Program-made: the position numbers and the translations under genes
Shown: in pieces, positions 1-8,027 of the stretch
Layout: each line of letters starts with the position of its first letter
Numbering within the stretch: the first letter of the stretch is position 1
Notes under the pieces: generated by a model
Database searches by the model: none
What the model saw: only the letters and a program-made list of their open reading frames with translations
What the model was told of the DNA's origin: nothing
NCBI RefSeq assembly: GCF_039543545.1
Contig: NZ_BAABJY010000002.1
Location: forward strand, 682,001-746,000
Source: Luteimonas vadosa
GTDB lineage: Bacteria > Pseudomonadota > Gammaproteobacteria > Xanthomonadales > Xanthomonadaceae
DNA: 64,000 nt
Direction of reading: 5' to 3'

Positions 1-687
1 GATTCGCTGCATCGCCGTGGCGTCCAGCGAGGGCATCGCGATCACCAGCAGGCGTGCCGCCGTTTCCGGTGCGATGCGCTCCAGTTCGTCGATCGTCCCC
101 AGCACCGGGATGCCCTGGAGGTGGCTCCCACGCAATTGAACGGCATCATCGACGAAACCAACGGGCTGGTAGGCGCCAGCGCGGCGCAAGTCGCGAACCA
201 GGGCTTCGCCGGCTCGCCCGGCACCAAGGATCAGCACGCGAAGCGCCGCCTTGTCGGTGCGCACCAATCCCTGGTCTTTCCAGGCCCGATACATCAGGCG
301 CGGCATGCCGAGCAGCGCGGACAGCACGATTGGATATAGCAGCATCACCGTGCGCGGCACCTGGTCGGCCCGGTCGAAGACGAAGAACAGCATCGGCAGG
401 ATCGCGAGGAAGCCGAAGGAACTGGCTTTCACGATGTTGACCAGGTCCGGGATGCTCGCGAATCGCCAAACGCCGCGATAGAGGCCGACACGCCAGAAAA
501 TCACGCCCTGCACTACCAGGATCAACGCGATTTCGAGCGACCACACGGGTTGCGGCGCTACCTGGCCAGTCACCGAATAGCGGAACAGATGCAGGCCCAT
601 CCAGCACGCCCACACCATCGCCAGGTCATGCAGGATGATCGCGGTGCGCGGCAGCGCGGGCCTGACCCGGTCCTTCCATATATTCAT
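1..687 (-). CDS. wbpM: WbpM/CapD-type nucleotide-sugar dehydratase, N-terminal part (cut by window edge)
   Basis: Translating back from the ATG at 685-687 gives 229 residues with no stop before the edge. The start, MNIWKDRVRP, is followed by about four hydrophobic segments (roughly residues 15-130). A soluble domain then opens with a Rossmann nucleotide-binding motif, VLILGAGRAGEAL. This is the N-terminal layout of the membrane-bound WbpM/FlaA1-like 4,6-dehydratases (UDP-GlcNAc family), which supply deoxy sugars for O-antigen or capsule; the catalytic C-terminal dehydratase domain lies outside the window. The ATG overlaps the upstream glycosyltransferase stop by 2 bases (TGA at 684-686), so the two are translationally coupled. 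The wbpL-wbpM pairing downstream of ihfB matches the edge of the O-antigen locus known from Pseudomonas aeruginosa. The exact sugar product cannot be told from this fragment. Confidence 0.85.
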   Translation of the reverse strand, partial: MNIWKDRVRPALPRTAIILHDLAMVWACWMGLHLFRYSVTGQVAPQPVWSLEIALILVVQGVIFWRVGLYRGVWRFASIPDLVNIVKASSFGFLAILPMLFFVFDRADQVPRTVMLLYPIVLSALLGMPRLMYRAWKDQGLVRTDKAALRVLILGAGRAGEALVRDLRRAGAYQPVGFVDDAVQLRGSHLQGIPVLGTIDELERIAPETAARLLVIAMPSLDATAMQRI

Positions 688-1700
688 GGGTGTCTTCCCT
701 GCGTCGCTCTTCGTCGCAACCAAGCCTGCAAGCCTCCCCACGCCAGGATGCCGAGGGCAAACCATGCGGTGGCGGCCCATATGTTAATGGCAACTCCCCT
801 ATCGCGCCCGGCAAGAAGGACCAAGCTTCCACATGTCGACCAGACGGCATAGAGCATCGTCACCGGCCAATGGGCGCCCAGGCGGGCACTCAGCCGCTGG
901 TATGCATGTTCGACATGCGCCGTCCACCAGCGCTCGCCCCGCACCATGCGCCCTGACAGCGTCAACGCCGCGTCAATGAGGAAGGCGGCCAAGGGCAATG
1001 AGAAGACGAGCCAGTGGACAGCCCCTGCAGGCGCGCTTGCGCAGCTCGAAACCAGCAGGACGGCCAACATGAACCCCAATGCCCCGCTCCCGACATCCCC
1101 CAGGAATATCCTCGCCCGCGGGAAATTGAACGGCAGGAAGCCGACGCACGCGGCGGAGAGTGCCCAGGCCAGGGCGCTGACCACAGGATCCTCGGTGTAG
1201 AGGGCATAGGCCACTGCCGCAATGGCCGCCTGGCTCGCCGCAAGGCCATCGATTCCGTCCATGAAGTTCCAGACGTTGACCAGCACCGGGACCGCGACCA
1301 GCGCGAGCAGGGCCAGCCCTGGATCGTCCGTTGTCGACCATGCCGCCGCTCCCAGCACGATGGCCGCGACGCAGTGACCCGCGAGCCTGAACCAGGCAGA
1401 CCTGGACTTGTGGTCGTCGAGCCATCCCACCCCCGCAACCAGGGCCAGGCCGACGCCCGCGGCCACATGGAACGGGGACACACGGCCTCCGTCCCACGCC
1501 AGCCAGCCCAATGCCACCAGCGCGGAAGCGGCGATGGACACGCCGCCCCCGCGGGGGGTTGGAACGTCGTGGCTGCGTCGATCGCCGGGTCGGTCGATGA
1601 GTTCGCGTCCGAGCGCGTAGCGCCGCGCGAGCCACGTCCCGACGCCTCCGACCAGCGCATGGAGCATCCACCAACCGCCTAGACCCACCGCCACAGGCAC
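684..1700 (-). CDS. wbpL: Undecaprenyl-phosphate sugar-1-phosphate transferase (WecA/WbpL family)
   Basis: A polytopic inner-membrane protein of about 338 residues from the GTG at 1698-1700. It shows the signatures of the MraY/WecA/WbpL family: RRSHDVPTPRGGG near the N-terminus, WLDDHKSR with the paired aspartates, NFMDGIDGLA, and LGDVGSGALG. Such enzymes transfer a sugar-1-phosphate from a UDP-sugar to undecaprenyl phosphate, the first step of O-antigen or exopolysaccharide units. WbpL is closest in motif form, but the substrate (GlcNAc or a fucosamine) is an inference. The start is uncertain: the open frame runs on into lapB, GTG at 1700 falls just after the lapB stop (1703-1705), and an in-frame ATG at 1665-1667 is another choice. 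It overlaps the following wbpM start. Confidence 0.85.
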   Translation of the reverse strand: MPVAVGLGGWWMLHALVGGVGTWLARRYALGRELIDRPGDRRSHDVPTPRGGGVSIAASALVALGWLAWDGGRVSPFHVAAGVGLALVAGVGWLDDHKSRSAWFRLAGHCVAAIVLGAAAWSTTDDPGLALLALVAVPVLVNVWNFMDGIDGLAASQAAIAAVAYALYTEDPVVSALAWALSAACVGFLPFNFPRARIFLGDVGSGALGFMLAVLLVSSCASAPAGAVHWLVFSLPLAAFLIDAALTLSGRMVRGERWWTAHVEHAYQRLSARLGAHWPVTMLYAVWSTCGSLVLLAGRDRGVAINIWAATAWFALGILAWGGLQAWLRRRATQGRHP

Positions 1701-1702
1701 GA

Positions 1703-2881
1703 TCAGACCACGGCGTAGTTGAGCAGGGGCTTGATCGTCCCCCACTCCTTGCAGCTGGGGCACTGCCAGTGGTGGCTGCGCGCGCCGAATCCGCAACGCC
1801 CGCACCGGTAGCTCGGATTGCGCACCAACAGCTGGTCCGTGATGTGGCCGAGCTCGCGCAGTGTTTCCTCGTGGTGGCTGCCACCTGCCAGCGTCAGCTC
1901 GATCAGGGCGGCCTCGCCACGGACGGAAGGACGGTCCTTGAGCTGCTGGGCCAGGTACCCACGGGCGGCAGCCACGCCCTCGTCGGCCTCGACCAGTTTC
2001 GTCAAAGCCAGCACCGGGGCGACGCCGCGGTAGTCCTCGCTCATCTCGCTCAGGAAGGCACGCGCCCCCGGTACGTCGCCCACGCGTTCGTAGGCTGACA
2101 GCAAGGCCGGAAGCAACTCGGGCAGGTAGTCGGCGTCATGGCGTGCCGCCCGCTCCAGGGCGCGGATGGCGGCGACATCGTTGCCCGCCTCCAGCTCGAC
2201 CCTCCCTTCGATCATGCCCGCGCGAACCGACTTTGAATCGGCGGCGTAGGCGCGCGCAACGGCGGCACGCGCGCCGTCCATGTCGCCGGCGACGCGCAGG
2301 CGCTCGGCCAGCTCGCACTCGTACTGGCCGATGAGCTTCCCCATCGGTTCGCCCGTCGCCGCCTCGAAGCGGGTGGCATTCTCGATCGCCTTGGGCCAGT
2401 CCCGTTCGGCTTCGTAGATCGCGATCAGGTGCTTGAGCGCCTGCGGTGCACGCTGGTCGATCTTGGCCAGGTCCGAGAACACGGTTTCGGCGCGGTCCAG
2501 CAGCCCGGAGCGCATGTAGTCCTCTCCCAACGCCAGCAGTGCCTGCACTTTCTGCCCATCGTCCAGGTCGGGGCGTTGCACCAGCCCCTGGTGCAGGCGG
2601 ATGGCGCGATCCACCTCGCCGCGGCGCCGGAACAGGTGACCCAGGGCGACCTGAGTCTCGAAGGTTTCCTTGTCGAGTTCGGCGATGTGCAGGAACAATT
2701 CGATCGCCTTGTCCGGCTGCTCGTTGAGCAGGTAGTTCAATCCCCGGAAATAGGTGGTCGACAGGCGGCTGACCTGGGTATCGCTATGGCGTTCGCCACC
2801 CCGCCGTCCCACGACCCACCCACTCAGGGCCGCCACCGGCAGCAGCAGGAAGAACCAGAACCATTCGGTGACGAAGGCCAC
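1703..2881 (-). CDS. lapB: LapB, lipopolysaccharide assembly TPR protein
   Basis: 392 residues. An N-terminal membrane anchor (FWFFLLLPVAALSGWVV, about residues 9-25) is followed by tetratricopeptide-like repeats (for example YFRGLNYLLNEQPDKAIELF). The C-terminus has a rubredoxin-like zinc site with two cysteine pairs, CGRCGFG and CPSCKEWG. This is the full LapB/YciM architecture and length. LapB sits in the inner membrane facing the cytoplasm. In enterics it partners FtsH to control LpxC turnover and couples lipid A synthesis to transport. It lies 3 bases downstream of lapA and just upstream of wbpL, so it belongs to an envelope transcription unit that continues into O-antigen genes. Confidence 0.96.
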   Translation of the reverse strand: MAFVTEWFWFFLLLPVAALSGWVVGRRGGERHSDTQVSRLSTTYFRGLNYLLNEQPDKAIELFLHIAELDKETFETQVALGHLFRRRGEVDRAIRLHQGLVQRPDLDDGQKVQALLALGEDYMRSGLLDRAETVFSDLAKIDQRAPQALKHLIAIYEAERDWPKAIENATRFEAATGEPMGKLIGQYECELAERLRVAGDMDGARAAVARAYAADSKSVRAGMIEGRVELEAGNDVAAIRALERAARHDADYLPELLPALLSAYERVGDVPGARAFLSEMSEDYRGVAPVLALTKLVEADEGVAAARGYLAQQLKDRPSVRGEAALIELTLAGGSHHEETLRELGHITDQLLVRNPSYRCGRCGFGARSHHWQCPSCKEWGTIKPLLNYAVV

Positions 2882-2884
2882 GCT

Positions 2885-3142
2885 TCAGTCCCGGTCCGAC
2901 GCGCGACCGGCGCCCGTCCGGGCCTGGTGCAAACGCCTGCGCAACGGCAGCACGACGGATGCGACCAGCATGATGCCGCCTAGGATCGCACCCAGCAGCA
3001 GCGTCGACAGGACCAGTACGCCCAGCGTGGTGGGCACCAGCACGACACCCAGGTCTAGGGTGACGGCCTGAGGATTCAGGGCGCCGATGGCAACGCCCAA
3101 TGCGATGCTTGCGAAAGCGAGAAGGAGTCGGAGCACGCGCAT
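2885..3142 (-). CDS. lapA: LapA domain protein
   Basis: 85 residues with two hydrophobic segments (about residues 4-24 and 37-60) and the NPQAVTLDL stretch between them, typical of the LapA (YciS, DUF1049) family. A basic cytoplasmic tail, LRRRLHQAR, follows. LapA is an inner-membrane partner of LapB in lipopolysaccharide assembly, and the two genes are adjacent with a 3-base gap (lapA stop 2885, lapB start 2881). It follows ihfB on the same strand, the usual proteobacterial order rpsA-ihfB-lapA-lapB. Confidence 0.92.
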   Translation of the reverse strand: MRVLRLLLAFASIALGVAIGALNPQAVTLDLGVVLVPTTLGVLVLSTLLLGAILGGIMLVASVVLPLRRRLHQARTGAGRASDRD

Positions 3143-3182
3143 GCCGATAGCTTAGCGGAATGCAGCGTCCGCCTGCGGCCGG

Positions 3183-3485
3183 TCAGCCGTCCGACGGCAG
3201 GGGCAGGACGTCGCTGACGCGCTCGCGCAGTTCCTTGCCCGGCTTGAAGTGGGGGACGTGCTTGCCGGGCAAGGCCACGGCGTCGCCGGTCTTGGGATTG
3301 CGGCCCGTGCGCGGCGGCCGGTAATGCAGGGAGAAGCTGCCGAATCCGCGGATCTCGATGCGATCGCCATGGGCCAGCGAGCTGCCCATCATCTCCAGCA
3401 GCGACTTCACCGCAAGATCGACGTCGTCGGCCTTCAGGTGCGCCTGGCGCTGCGTGAGGATGTCGATCAGTTCGGATTTGGTCAT
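3183..3485 (-). CDS. ihfB: Integration host factor beta subunit
   Basis: 100 residues starting MTKSELIDIL at the ATG 3483-3485; the open frame extends upstream but the family start is clear. The HU/IHF fold is recognised by GFGSFSLHYRPPRTGRNPKT, which includes the proline-tipped beta arm that intercalates DNA, and by PHFKPGKELRERV at the end. With IhfA (not in this window) it forms the heterodimer that bends DNA sharply at specific sites in replication, recombination and sigma-54 promoters. It lies 78 bases downstream of rpsA, the conserved position. Confidence 0.97.
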   Translation of the reverse strand: MTKSELIDILTQRQAHLKADDVDLAVKSLLEMMGSSLAHGDRIEIRGFGSFSLHYRPPRTGRNPKTGDAVALPGKHVPHFKPGKELRERVSDVLPLPSDG

Positions 3486-3563
3486 GGGTCCCCTTGCCTG
3501 CCCTGACGGCGATCGACCCGGCCCCCGCCGGGTCGTCGCCCTGTGCATTCGCGAACTGTCCGC

Positions 3564-5255
3564 TTACTCGGACTTGCCGCCATCAAGCTGTTCGCGCAGC
3601 AGCGCGCCCAGCTTGGTGGTGCCGCTGGAGGCGTCGGCCGAGGTCTTGTTGTAGGCAGCCAGCGTCTCGGCCGTCTCGGCTTCGTCCTTGGCCTTGATCG
3701 AGAGCTGCAAAGAACGGCCCTTGCGATCCATGCCGGTGAACTTGGCTTCGATGGTGTCGCCCACCTTCAGGTGCTGGCTGGCGTCCTCGACGCGCTGGTC
3801 GGAGATGTCGCGCGCCGCGACGTAGCCTTCCACGCCGTCGGCCAATTCGATGGTCGCGCCCTTTGCGTCGACTTCCTTGACCGTGCCGGTGACCTTGGTG
3901 CCGCGCGGATTCGCGGCCATGAACTGGCCGAACGGATCCTGCTCCAGCTGCTTGACGCCCAGGCTGATGCGCTCGCGCTCCGGATCCACCGCCAGCACGA
4001 CCGCCTCGAGCGTGTCGCCCTTGGTGAGTTCGCGCGCCTCTTCCTCGCCGGTGGAGTTCCAGCTCATGTCGGACAGGTGGATCAGGCCGTCGATGCCGCC
4101 GTCCAGGCCGATGAAGATGCCGAAGTCGGTGATCGACTTGATCTGGCCCTCGACCTTGTCGCCCTTCTTGTGGATGGCCGCGAAGGTCTCCCACGGGTTG
4201 GACGTGACCTGCTTGATGCCCAGCGAGATGCGGCGGCGCTCCTCGTCGACGTCCAGGACCATCACCTCGAGCTCGTCACCAACCTGCACGACCTTGGACG
4301 GGTTGACGTTCTTGTTGGTCCAGTCCATCTCGGACACGTGGACCAGGCCCTCGACGCCCGGCTCGATCTCGACGAACGCACCGTAGTCCGTGACGTTGGA
4401 GACCTTGCCGAACACGCGGGTGTTGGACGGGTAGCGGCGGGAAATGTTGTCCCACGGATCCTCGCCCAGCTGCTTGAGGCCGAGGCTGACGCGGTTGCGC
4501 TCGCGGTCGTACTTGAGGATGCGGACGTCCAGCTCCTGGCCGACTTCCACGACCTCCGACGGATGGCGCACGCGCTTCCAGGCCATGTCGGTGATGTGCA
4601 GCAGGCCGTCGATGCCGCCGAGGTCGACGAACGCGCCGTAGTCGGTGAGGTTCTTGACGACGCCCTTGAGCACCGCGCCCTCGACCAGCTTCTCCATCAG
4701 CGCCTCGCGCTCCTCGGAGTGCTCGCTCTCGACCACCGCACGGCGGGAGACGACGACGTTGTTGCGCTTGCGGTCGAGCTTGATGAGCTTGAACTCGAGT
4801 TCCTTGCCTTCCAGGTAGACCGGGTCGCGCACGGGGCGCACGTCGACCAGCGAGCCGGGCAGGAACGCACGGACGTCCTTGATGTCGACGGTGAAGCCGC
4901 CCTTGACCTTGCCGGAGATCTTGCCGGTGATGGTCTCGTTGTTCTCCAGCGCTTCCTCCAGCTCGTCCCACACCATGGCGCGCTTGGCCTTCTCGCGCGA
5001 CAGCACGGTCTCGCCGAAGCCGTTCTCCAGGAATTCCAGCGCCACCTTGACGGTGTCGCCTTCGGCGATGTCGATCTCGCCGTCGTCGTTACGGAACTGC
5101 TCGATCGGCACGCTGCCTTCGGACTTGAGCCCGGCGTTGATGATGACGACGTCGCTGCGCACCTGGACCACGGTGCCGGTCACGATGGCGCCCGGCTTGA
5201 GCTTGGCGATGTCGGTCTGGCTGGCTTCGAACAGTTCTGCGAATGATTCGGTCAT
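3564..5255 (-). CDS. rpsA: 30S ribosomal protein S1
   Basis: 563 residues from ATG 5253-5255 (MTESFAELFE), the usual length for a six-domain gammaproteobacterial S1. Repeated S1/OB domains are visible, for example KPGAIVTGTVVQV, LKGVVKNLTDYGAFVDLGG, VFGKVSNVTDYGAFVEIEPG and VEGQIKSITDFGIFIGLDGG. The protein binds mRNA upstream of the start codon and delivers it to the 30S subunit. The bases just before the ATG lack a strong Shine-Dalgarno sequence, as in the rpsA leaders of other gammaproteobacteria, where S1 represses its own translation. The frame stays open upstream of the chosen start, but that sequence does not resemble S1. Confidence 0.98.
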   Translation of the reverse strand: MTESFAELFEASQTDIAKLKPGAIVTGTVVQVRSDVVIINAGLKSEGSVPIEQFRNDDGEIDIAEGDTVKVALEFLENGFGETVLSREKAKRAMVWDELEEALENNETITGKISGKVKGGFTVDIKDVRAFLPGSLVDVRPVRDPVYLEGKELEFKLIKLDRKRNNVVVSRRAVVESEHSEEREALMEKLVEGAVLKGVVKNLTDYGAFVDLGGIDGLLHITDMAWKRVRHPSEVVEVGQELDVRILKYDRERNRVSLGLKQLGEDPWDNISRRYPSNTRVFGKVSNVTDYGAFVEIEPGVEGLVHVSEMDWTNKNVNPSKVVQVGDELEVMVLDVDEERRRISLGIKQVTSNPWETFAAIHKKGDKVEGQIKSITDFGIFIGLDGGIDGLIHLSDMSWNSTGEEEARELTKGDTLEAVVLAVDPERERISLGVKQLEQDPFGQFMAANPRGTKVTGTVKEVDAKGATIELADGVEGYVAARDISDQRVEDASQHLKVGDTIEAKFTGMDRKGRSLQLSIKAKDEAETAETLAAYNKTSADASSGTTKLGALLREQLDGGKSE

Positions 5256-5281
5256 TGAAAGTTGTCTCGGTTGATGACACA

Positions 5282-5308
5282 GACCGGCGCGCGGGTTGCG
5301 CCCCGGTC
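5282..5308 (-). promoter_or_regulatory. Hairpin in the rpsA leader
   Basis: About 27 bases upstream of the rpsA ATG the leader can fold into a stem of GACCGG with CCGGTC (5282-5287 with 5303-5308), extended inwards by GCGC pairing across a small bulge. Together with the missing Shine-Dalgarno sequence this resembles the structured, S1-autoregulated rpsA leaders described in gammaproteobacteria. The regulatory role is inferred from that precedent. Confidence 0.4.
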
Positions 5309-5412
5309 CACCCGTGTTTGGCCTCTGCACGATGCGTCCGGCCGTGAGTGTTGTGATGGACGAATACCCCGGGCGGCGGCTGCCGGCCGGGAACCTTTCC
5401 GCCGCGCTCGAG

Positions 5413-6093
5413 TCAGACCCCGCGACCCGGCAACAGGGCCAGGACGCTGTCGACCACCTCGTCGATGCCAAGTCCGGTGGTGTCGATGCAGACGGCCTCG
5501 GGGGCCGGCCGCAACGGCGCCACCGCACGACTGGCGTCGCGGGCGTCGCGGGCGAGTATCTCGCGCAGCAGACCGGCCAATGTAACGGAAACCCCCTTGT
5601 TCTTCAACTGGTTATAGCGCCTTTCCGCGCGTTCCTCCGCGCTGGCCGTCAGGAAGACTTTCCAGGCGGCATCCGGGAAGATCACGGTCCCCATGTCCCG
5701 ACCATCGGCAACCAGCCCCGGCAGGCGCCGGAAAGCCCGCTGGCGGTCCCGCAGCGCGGTGCGGACCGCGGGGATGGCGGCGATTGCCGAAGCGGCGGCC
5801 CCGGCCGTTTCGGTGCGCAGCTCGTCGGTGGCGTCGTGGCCGTTGACCAGGACCCGGAGGTCGCCATCGGGTGTTTCCCGGAAGTCGATCTCGGTATCGA
5901 AGGCGCAACGTACCAGGGCGCCTGGATCGTCCAGGTCCAGGTCGGCCCAGGCCGCCGCCACGCCGACGGCCCGGTACAGGGCGCCAGAATCCAGGTAATG
6001 CCAGCCCAGGCGGTGGGCGACGGCGCGGCTGATGGTCCCCTTTCCGGAGCCGGACGGGCCGTCGATGGTGAGAACTGGAACGTCATCAGTCAT
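5413..6093 (-). CDS. cmk: Cytidylate kinase
   Basis: 226 residues from ATG 6091-6093 (MTDDVPVLTIDGPSGSGKGT). The P-loop GPSGSGKGT is at residues 11-19. The CMP-binding signature LDSGALYRAVG and the VFLTASAEERAERR lid region follow, as in the Cmk family, and the length is normal. It phosphorylates CMP and dCMP with ATP in pyrimidine nucleotide recycling. It is the first gene of the cmk-rpsA-ihfB-lapAB unit. In many relatives aroA lies directly before cmk; here aroA is near 33-34 kb, so that ancestral block is split. Confidence 0.97.
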   Translation of the reverse strand: MTDDVPVLTIDGPSGSGKGTISRAVAHRLGWHYLDSGALYRAVGVAAAWADLDLDDPGALVRCAFDTEIDFRETPDGDLRVLVNGHDATDELRTETAGAAASAIAAIPAVRTALRDRQRAFRRLPGLVADGRDMGTVIFPDAAWKVFLTASAEERAERRYNQLKNKGVSVTLAGLLREILARDARDASRAVAPLRPAPEAVCIDTTGLGIDEVVDSVLALLPGRGV

Positions 6094-6155
6094 GTCGCGA
6101 CTCCGGCGGCGGACCCCCATTCTAGCGACCAGGCTGGATCTTCAGGTGCAAGCGC

Positions 6156-6185
6156 TTGAACCTCCGGGGAAAACCCCGCTAGAAT
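6156..6185 (+). promoter_or_regulatory. Sigma-70 type promoter for rpmJ with an inverted repeat in its spacer
   Basis: TTGAAC at 6156-6161 and TAGAAT at 6180-6185 are separated by 18 bases, a good match to -35/-10 elements 38 bases upstream of the rpmJ ATG. The spacer holds a perfect inverted repeat, CGGGG-AAAA-CCCCG (6165-6178). Such a symmetric element between the promoter boxes could bind a repressor, or it could be a chance GC-rich palindrome. Confidence 0.6.
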
Positions 6186-6223
6186 ATGCGGCTGTCTCGC
6201 CCCATCCGCCCCAGAGGTTCGTC

Positions 6224-6349
6224 ATGAAGGTCCTGTCCTCCCTGAAATCGGCGAAGTCCCGTCACCGCGACTGCAAGGTCGTCCGTCGCCGTGGCAAGGT
6301 CTTCGTGATCTGCAAGTCCAACCCGAGGTTCAAGGCGCGCCAGCGCTGA
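6224..6349 (+). CDS. rpmJ: 50S ribosomal protein L36, zinc-independent type
   Basis: 41 residues, MKVLSSLKSAKSRHRD..., ending RFKARQR, a close match to the second L36 type (YkgO-like). It has only two cysteines (in DCKVV and VICKS) and lacks the CxxC...CxxxxH zinc ligands of classical L36. It is a small rRNA-binding protein of the large subunit. In enterics this form replaces the zinc-binding paralog under zinc limitation. In Xanthomonadaceae it is often the only L36, which this window cannot settle. It has its own promoter and a strong terminator, so it is a single-gene transcript. Confidence 0.95.
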   Translation: MKVLSSLKSAKSRHRDCKVVRRRGKVFVICKSNPRFKARQR

Positions 6350-6366
6350 ATCCGGGATCCGGACGA

Positions 6367-6390
6367 GGGCCGCAGCGATGCGGCCCTTTT
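6367..6390 (+). terminator. Rho-independent terminator of rpmJ
   Basis: A perfect 8-bp stem (GGGCCGCA pairing with TGCGGCCC, tetraloop GCGA) is followed by TTTT, 17 bases after the rpmJ stop codon. Confidence 0.9.
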
Positions 6391-6541
6391 CATATGCACG
6401 CCCTGATGCATGCTTCGGCCCTGGTCCAAGCGGGGTGATGGGCACCTCGGGATTGACCGGGGCCACGATGGGCGTTCACGGGACTCCGCCGCGTCCATCT
6501 GGTACAACGCGGTCTGACGTCCGCACGCCCTGGAGTCCGCC

Positions 6542-6868
6542 ATGAAGCGCCCGCTGATCACACTTGCCCTCTCCGCACTCTTGATTGCCGGCACGGCGTC
6601 GGCCGAAGTCCTGCTCGTCGAGCGCGTCCAGATGGAGCCCCAGGCCGCGATGCCGGCCCGTGGAATGACCATGGCGCAGGTCGAGGCCCGTTTCGGCGCG
6701 CCGACCCATCGCCTTGACCCGCGTGGCGGCCAGAAGCGCCAATGGCCGACCATCCATCGCTGGCAGTACCCCGCGTTCACGGTGTATTTCGAGAAGAGCA
6801 AGGTCATCGACGCCGTCGCCAACCAGGCGGTCGCCGGCGAGATCGGTCCGAAACCCGCGATCCGCTGA
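6542..6868 (+). CDS. Small secreted protein of unknown function (BamE/SmpA-like fold possible)
   Basis: 108 residues with a clear Sec signal peptide (MKRPLITLALSALLIAGTASA, cleavage near residue 21). The mature part contains GMTMAQVEARFGAP, a pattern seen at the start of BamE/SmpA-type outer-membrane-associated domains, then HRWQYPAFTVYFEKSKVIDAV, a likely beta pair. No cysteine follows the signal, so it is periplasmic rather than a lipoprotein. It is followed after 3 bases by the agmatine deiminase gene, so the two may share a transcript, although a functional link is not evident. I know similar proteins only as conserved hypotheticals of this family of bacteria. Confidence 0.75.
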   Translation: MKRPLITLALSALLIAGTASAEVLLVERVQMEPQAAMPARGMTMAQVEARFGAPTHRLDPRGGQKRQWPTIHRWQYPAFTVYFEKSKVIDAVANQAVAGEIGPKPAIR

Positions 6869-6871
6869 CCC

Positions 6872-7927
6872 ATGCCAGACGCGTCCGCGCGGTTTCCCGC
6901 CGAGTGGGAGCCGCAGTCAGCGGTTCTGCTCGCCTGGCCGCATGCCGGCACCGACTGGGCCGAGCGGCTGGCAGAGGTCGAGGAGACCTACATCACGCTG
7001 GTCGCGGGCATCACCCGGTTCCAGGACGTCGTGGTCTGCGTCGCGGACGACGATGTGGAAGCGTACGCCCGCGCACGCCTGTCGTCGGCCCGCGTCCCCA
7101 TGGCGCGCGTCCGGTTCGTTTCGATTCCGTACGACGACACCTGGCTGCGCGATTCCGGCCCGCTGACCCTGGTGTCCCGCGACGGGTTCCGGCTGCTGGA
7201 TTTCCGGTTCACCGGTTGGGGCGGGAAGTTCGAGGCCAGCCGCGATGATGCCCTCGTGCAGGGGCTGGCCTCATCGGGAATCCTGGTCAAGAGTGACCTG
7301 CAACCCATTGATTTCGCGATGGAAGGCGGCGCCATTGATACCAATGGCAGCGGCACGCTGCTGACCACGTGGCGCTGCCTGCACGAACGTCATCCGGAAC
7401 TCGAACGGGAGACCGTCTCGGGACGGTTGCGCCAATGGCTCGCGCAGGAGCGCGTGTTGTGGCTCGACCACGGTTACCTGGAAGGCGACGATACCGATGC
7501 CCACGTCGATACCCTCGCCCGGTTCGCCGCGGACGATGCGATCGTTTATCAGGCCTGCGACGATCCGGCGGATGCGCACTATGGCGAGTTGCAGGCCATG
7601 GCGGCCGAACTGGCTGCGTTTCGCACGCCCGATGGCGCGCCCTTTCGCCTGTTTCCGTTGCCTTGGGCGCCACCGATCATCGATCGGAATCGAAGGCTGG
7701 CAGCCAGTTACGCCAACTTCCTCATCATCAATCGAGCCGTGATGATGCCGGCCTACGGGGTGGATGAAGAGGGATGGCAGGTCGACGCCGCCGCCGCCGC
7801 CGTCCTGGCCGACGCGTTTCCCGGCCGTGAAATCGTCCAGGTGCCGTGCCGGCCGCTGATCTGGCAAAACGGCAGCCTGCATTGCATCACCATGCAGCTT
7901 CCCGCAGGCATCGTCGCGCCTGACTGA
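6872..7927 (+). CDS. aguA: Agmatine deiminase
   Basis: 351 residues of the peptidyl-arginine-deiminase-like (guanidine-group modifying) superfamily. Conserved stretches include FPAEWEPQSAVLLAWPH at the N-terminus, DTWLRDSGPL, DTDAHVDTLARF with the catalytic His/Asp, and the C-terminal nucleophilic cysteine in NGSLHCITMQLP. The enzyme hydrolyses agmatine to N-carbamoylputrescine and ammonia in the cytoplasm. The next gene (aguB) converts that product to putrescine, so the pair forms the arginine-decarboxylase-dependent polyamine route. Arginine decarboxylase itself is not in the window. Length and motif order are normal. Confidence 0.95.
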   Translation: MPDASARFPAEWEPQSAVLLAWPHAGTDWAERLAEVEETYITLVAGITRFQDVVVCVADDDVEAYARARLSSARVPMARVRFVSIPYDDTWLRDSGPLTLVSRDGFRLLDFRFTGWGGKFEASRDDALVQGLASSGILVKSDLQPIDFAMEGGAIDTNGSGTLLTTWRCLHERHPELERETVSGRLRQWLAQERVLWLDHGYLEGDDTDAHVDTLARFAADDAIVYQACDDPADAHYGELQAMAAELAAFRTPDGAPFRLFPLPWAPPIIDRNRRLAASYANFLIINRAVMMPAYGVDEEGWQVDAAAAAVLADAFPGREIVQVPCRPLIWQNGSLHCITMQLPAGIVAPD

Positions 7928-8027
7928 CCCCGACAGCCGCCACGCCGGATCACTCCTCGATCCCCCCCGCTCCCCCCCTCCCACAACCGTTGCCAGCCGA
8001 GGCGCGAGCCCGCCCTACAATGTCTCG

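Noticed and set aside
3543..5246. A 567-residue open frame on the plus strand opposite rpsA
   Set aside because: It is the antisense shadow of rpsA. It reads as Asp/Leu/Val/Ala-rich repeats that simply mirror the S1 codons, with no family resemblance.
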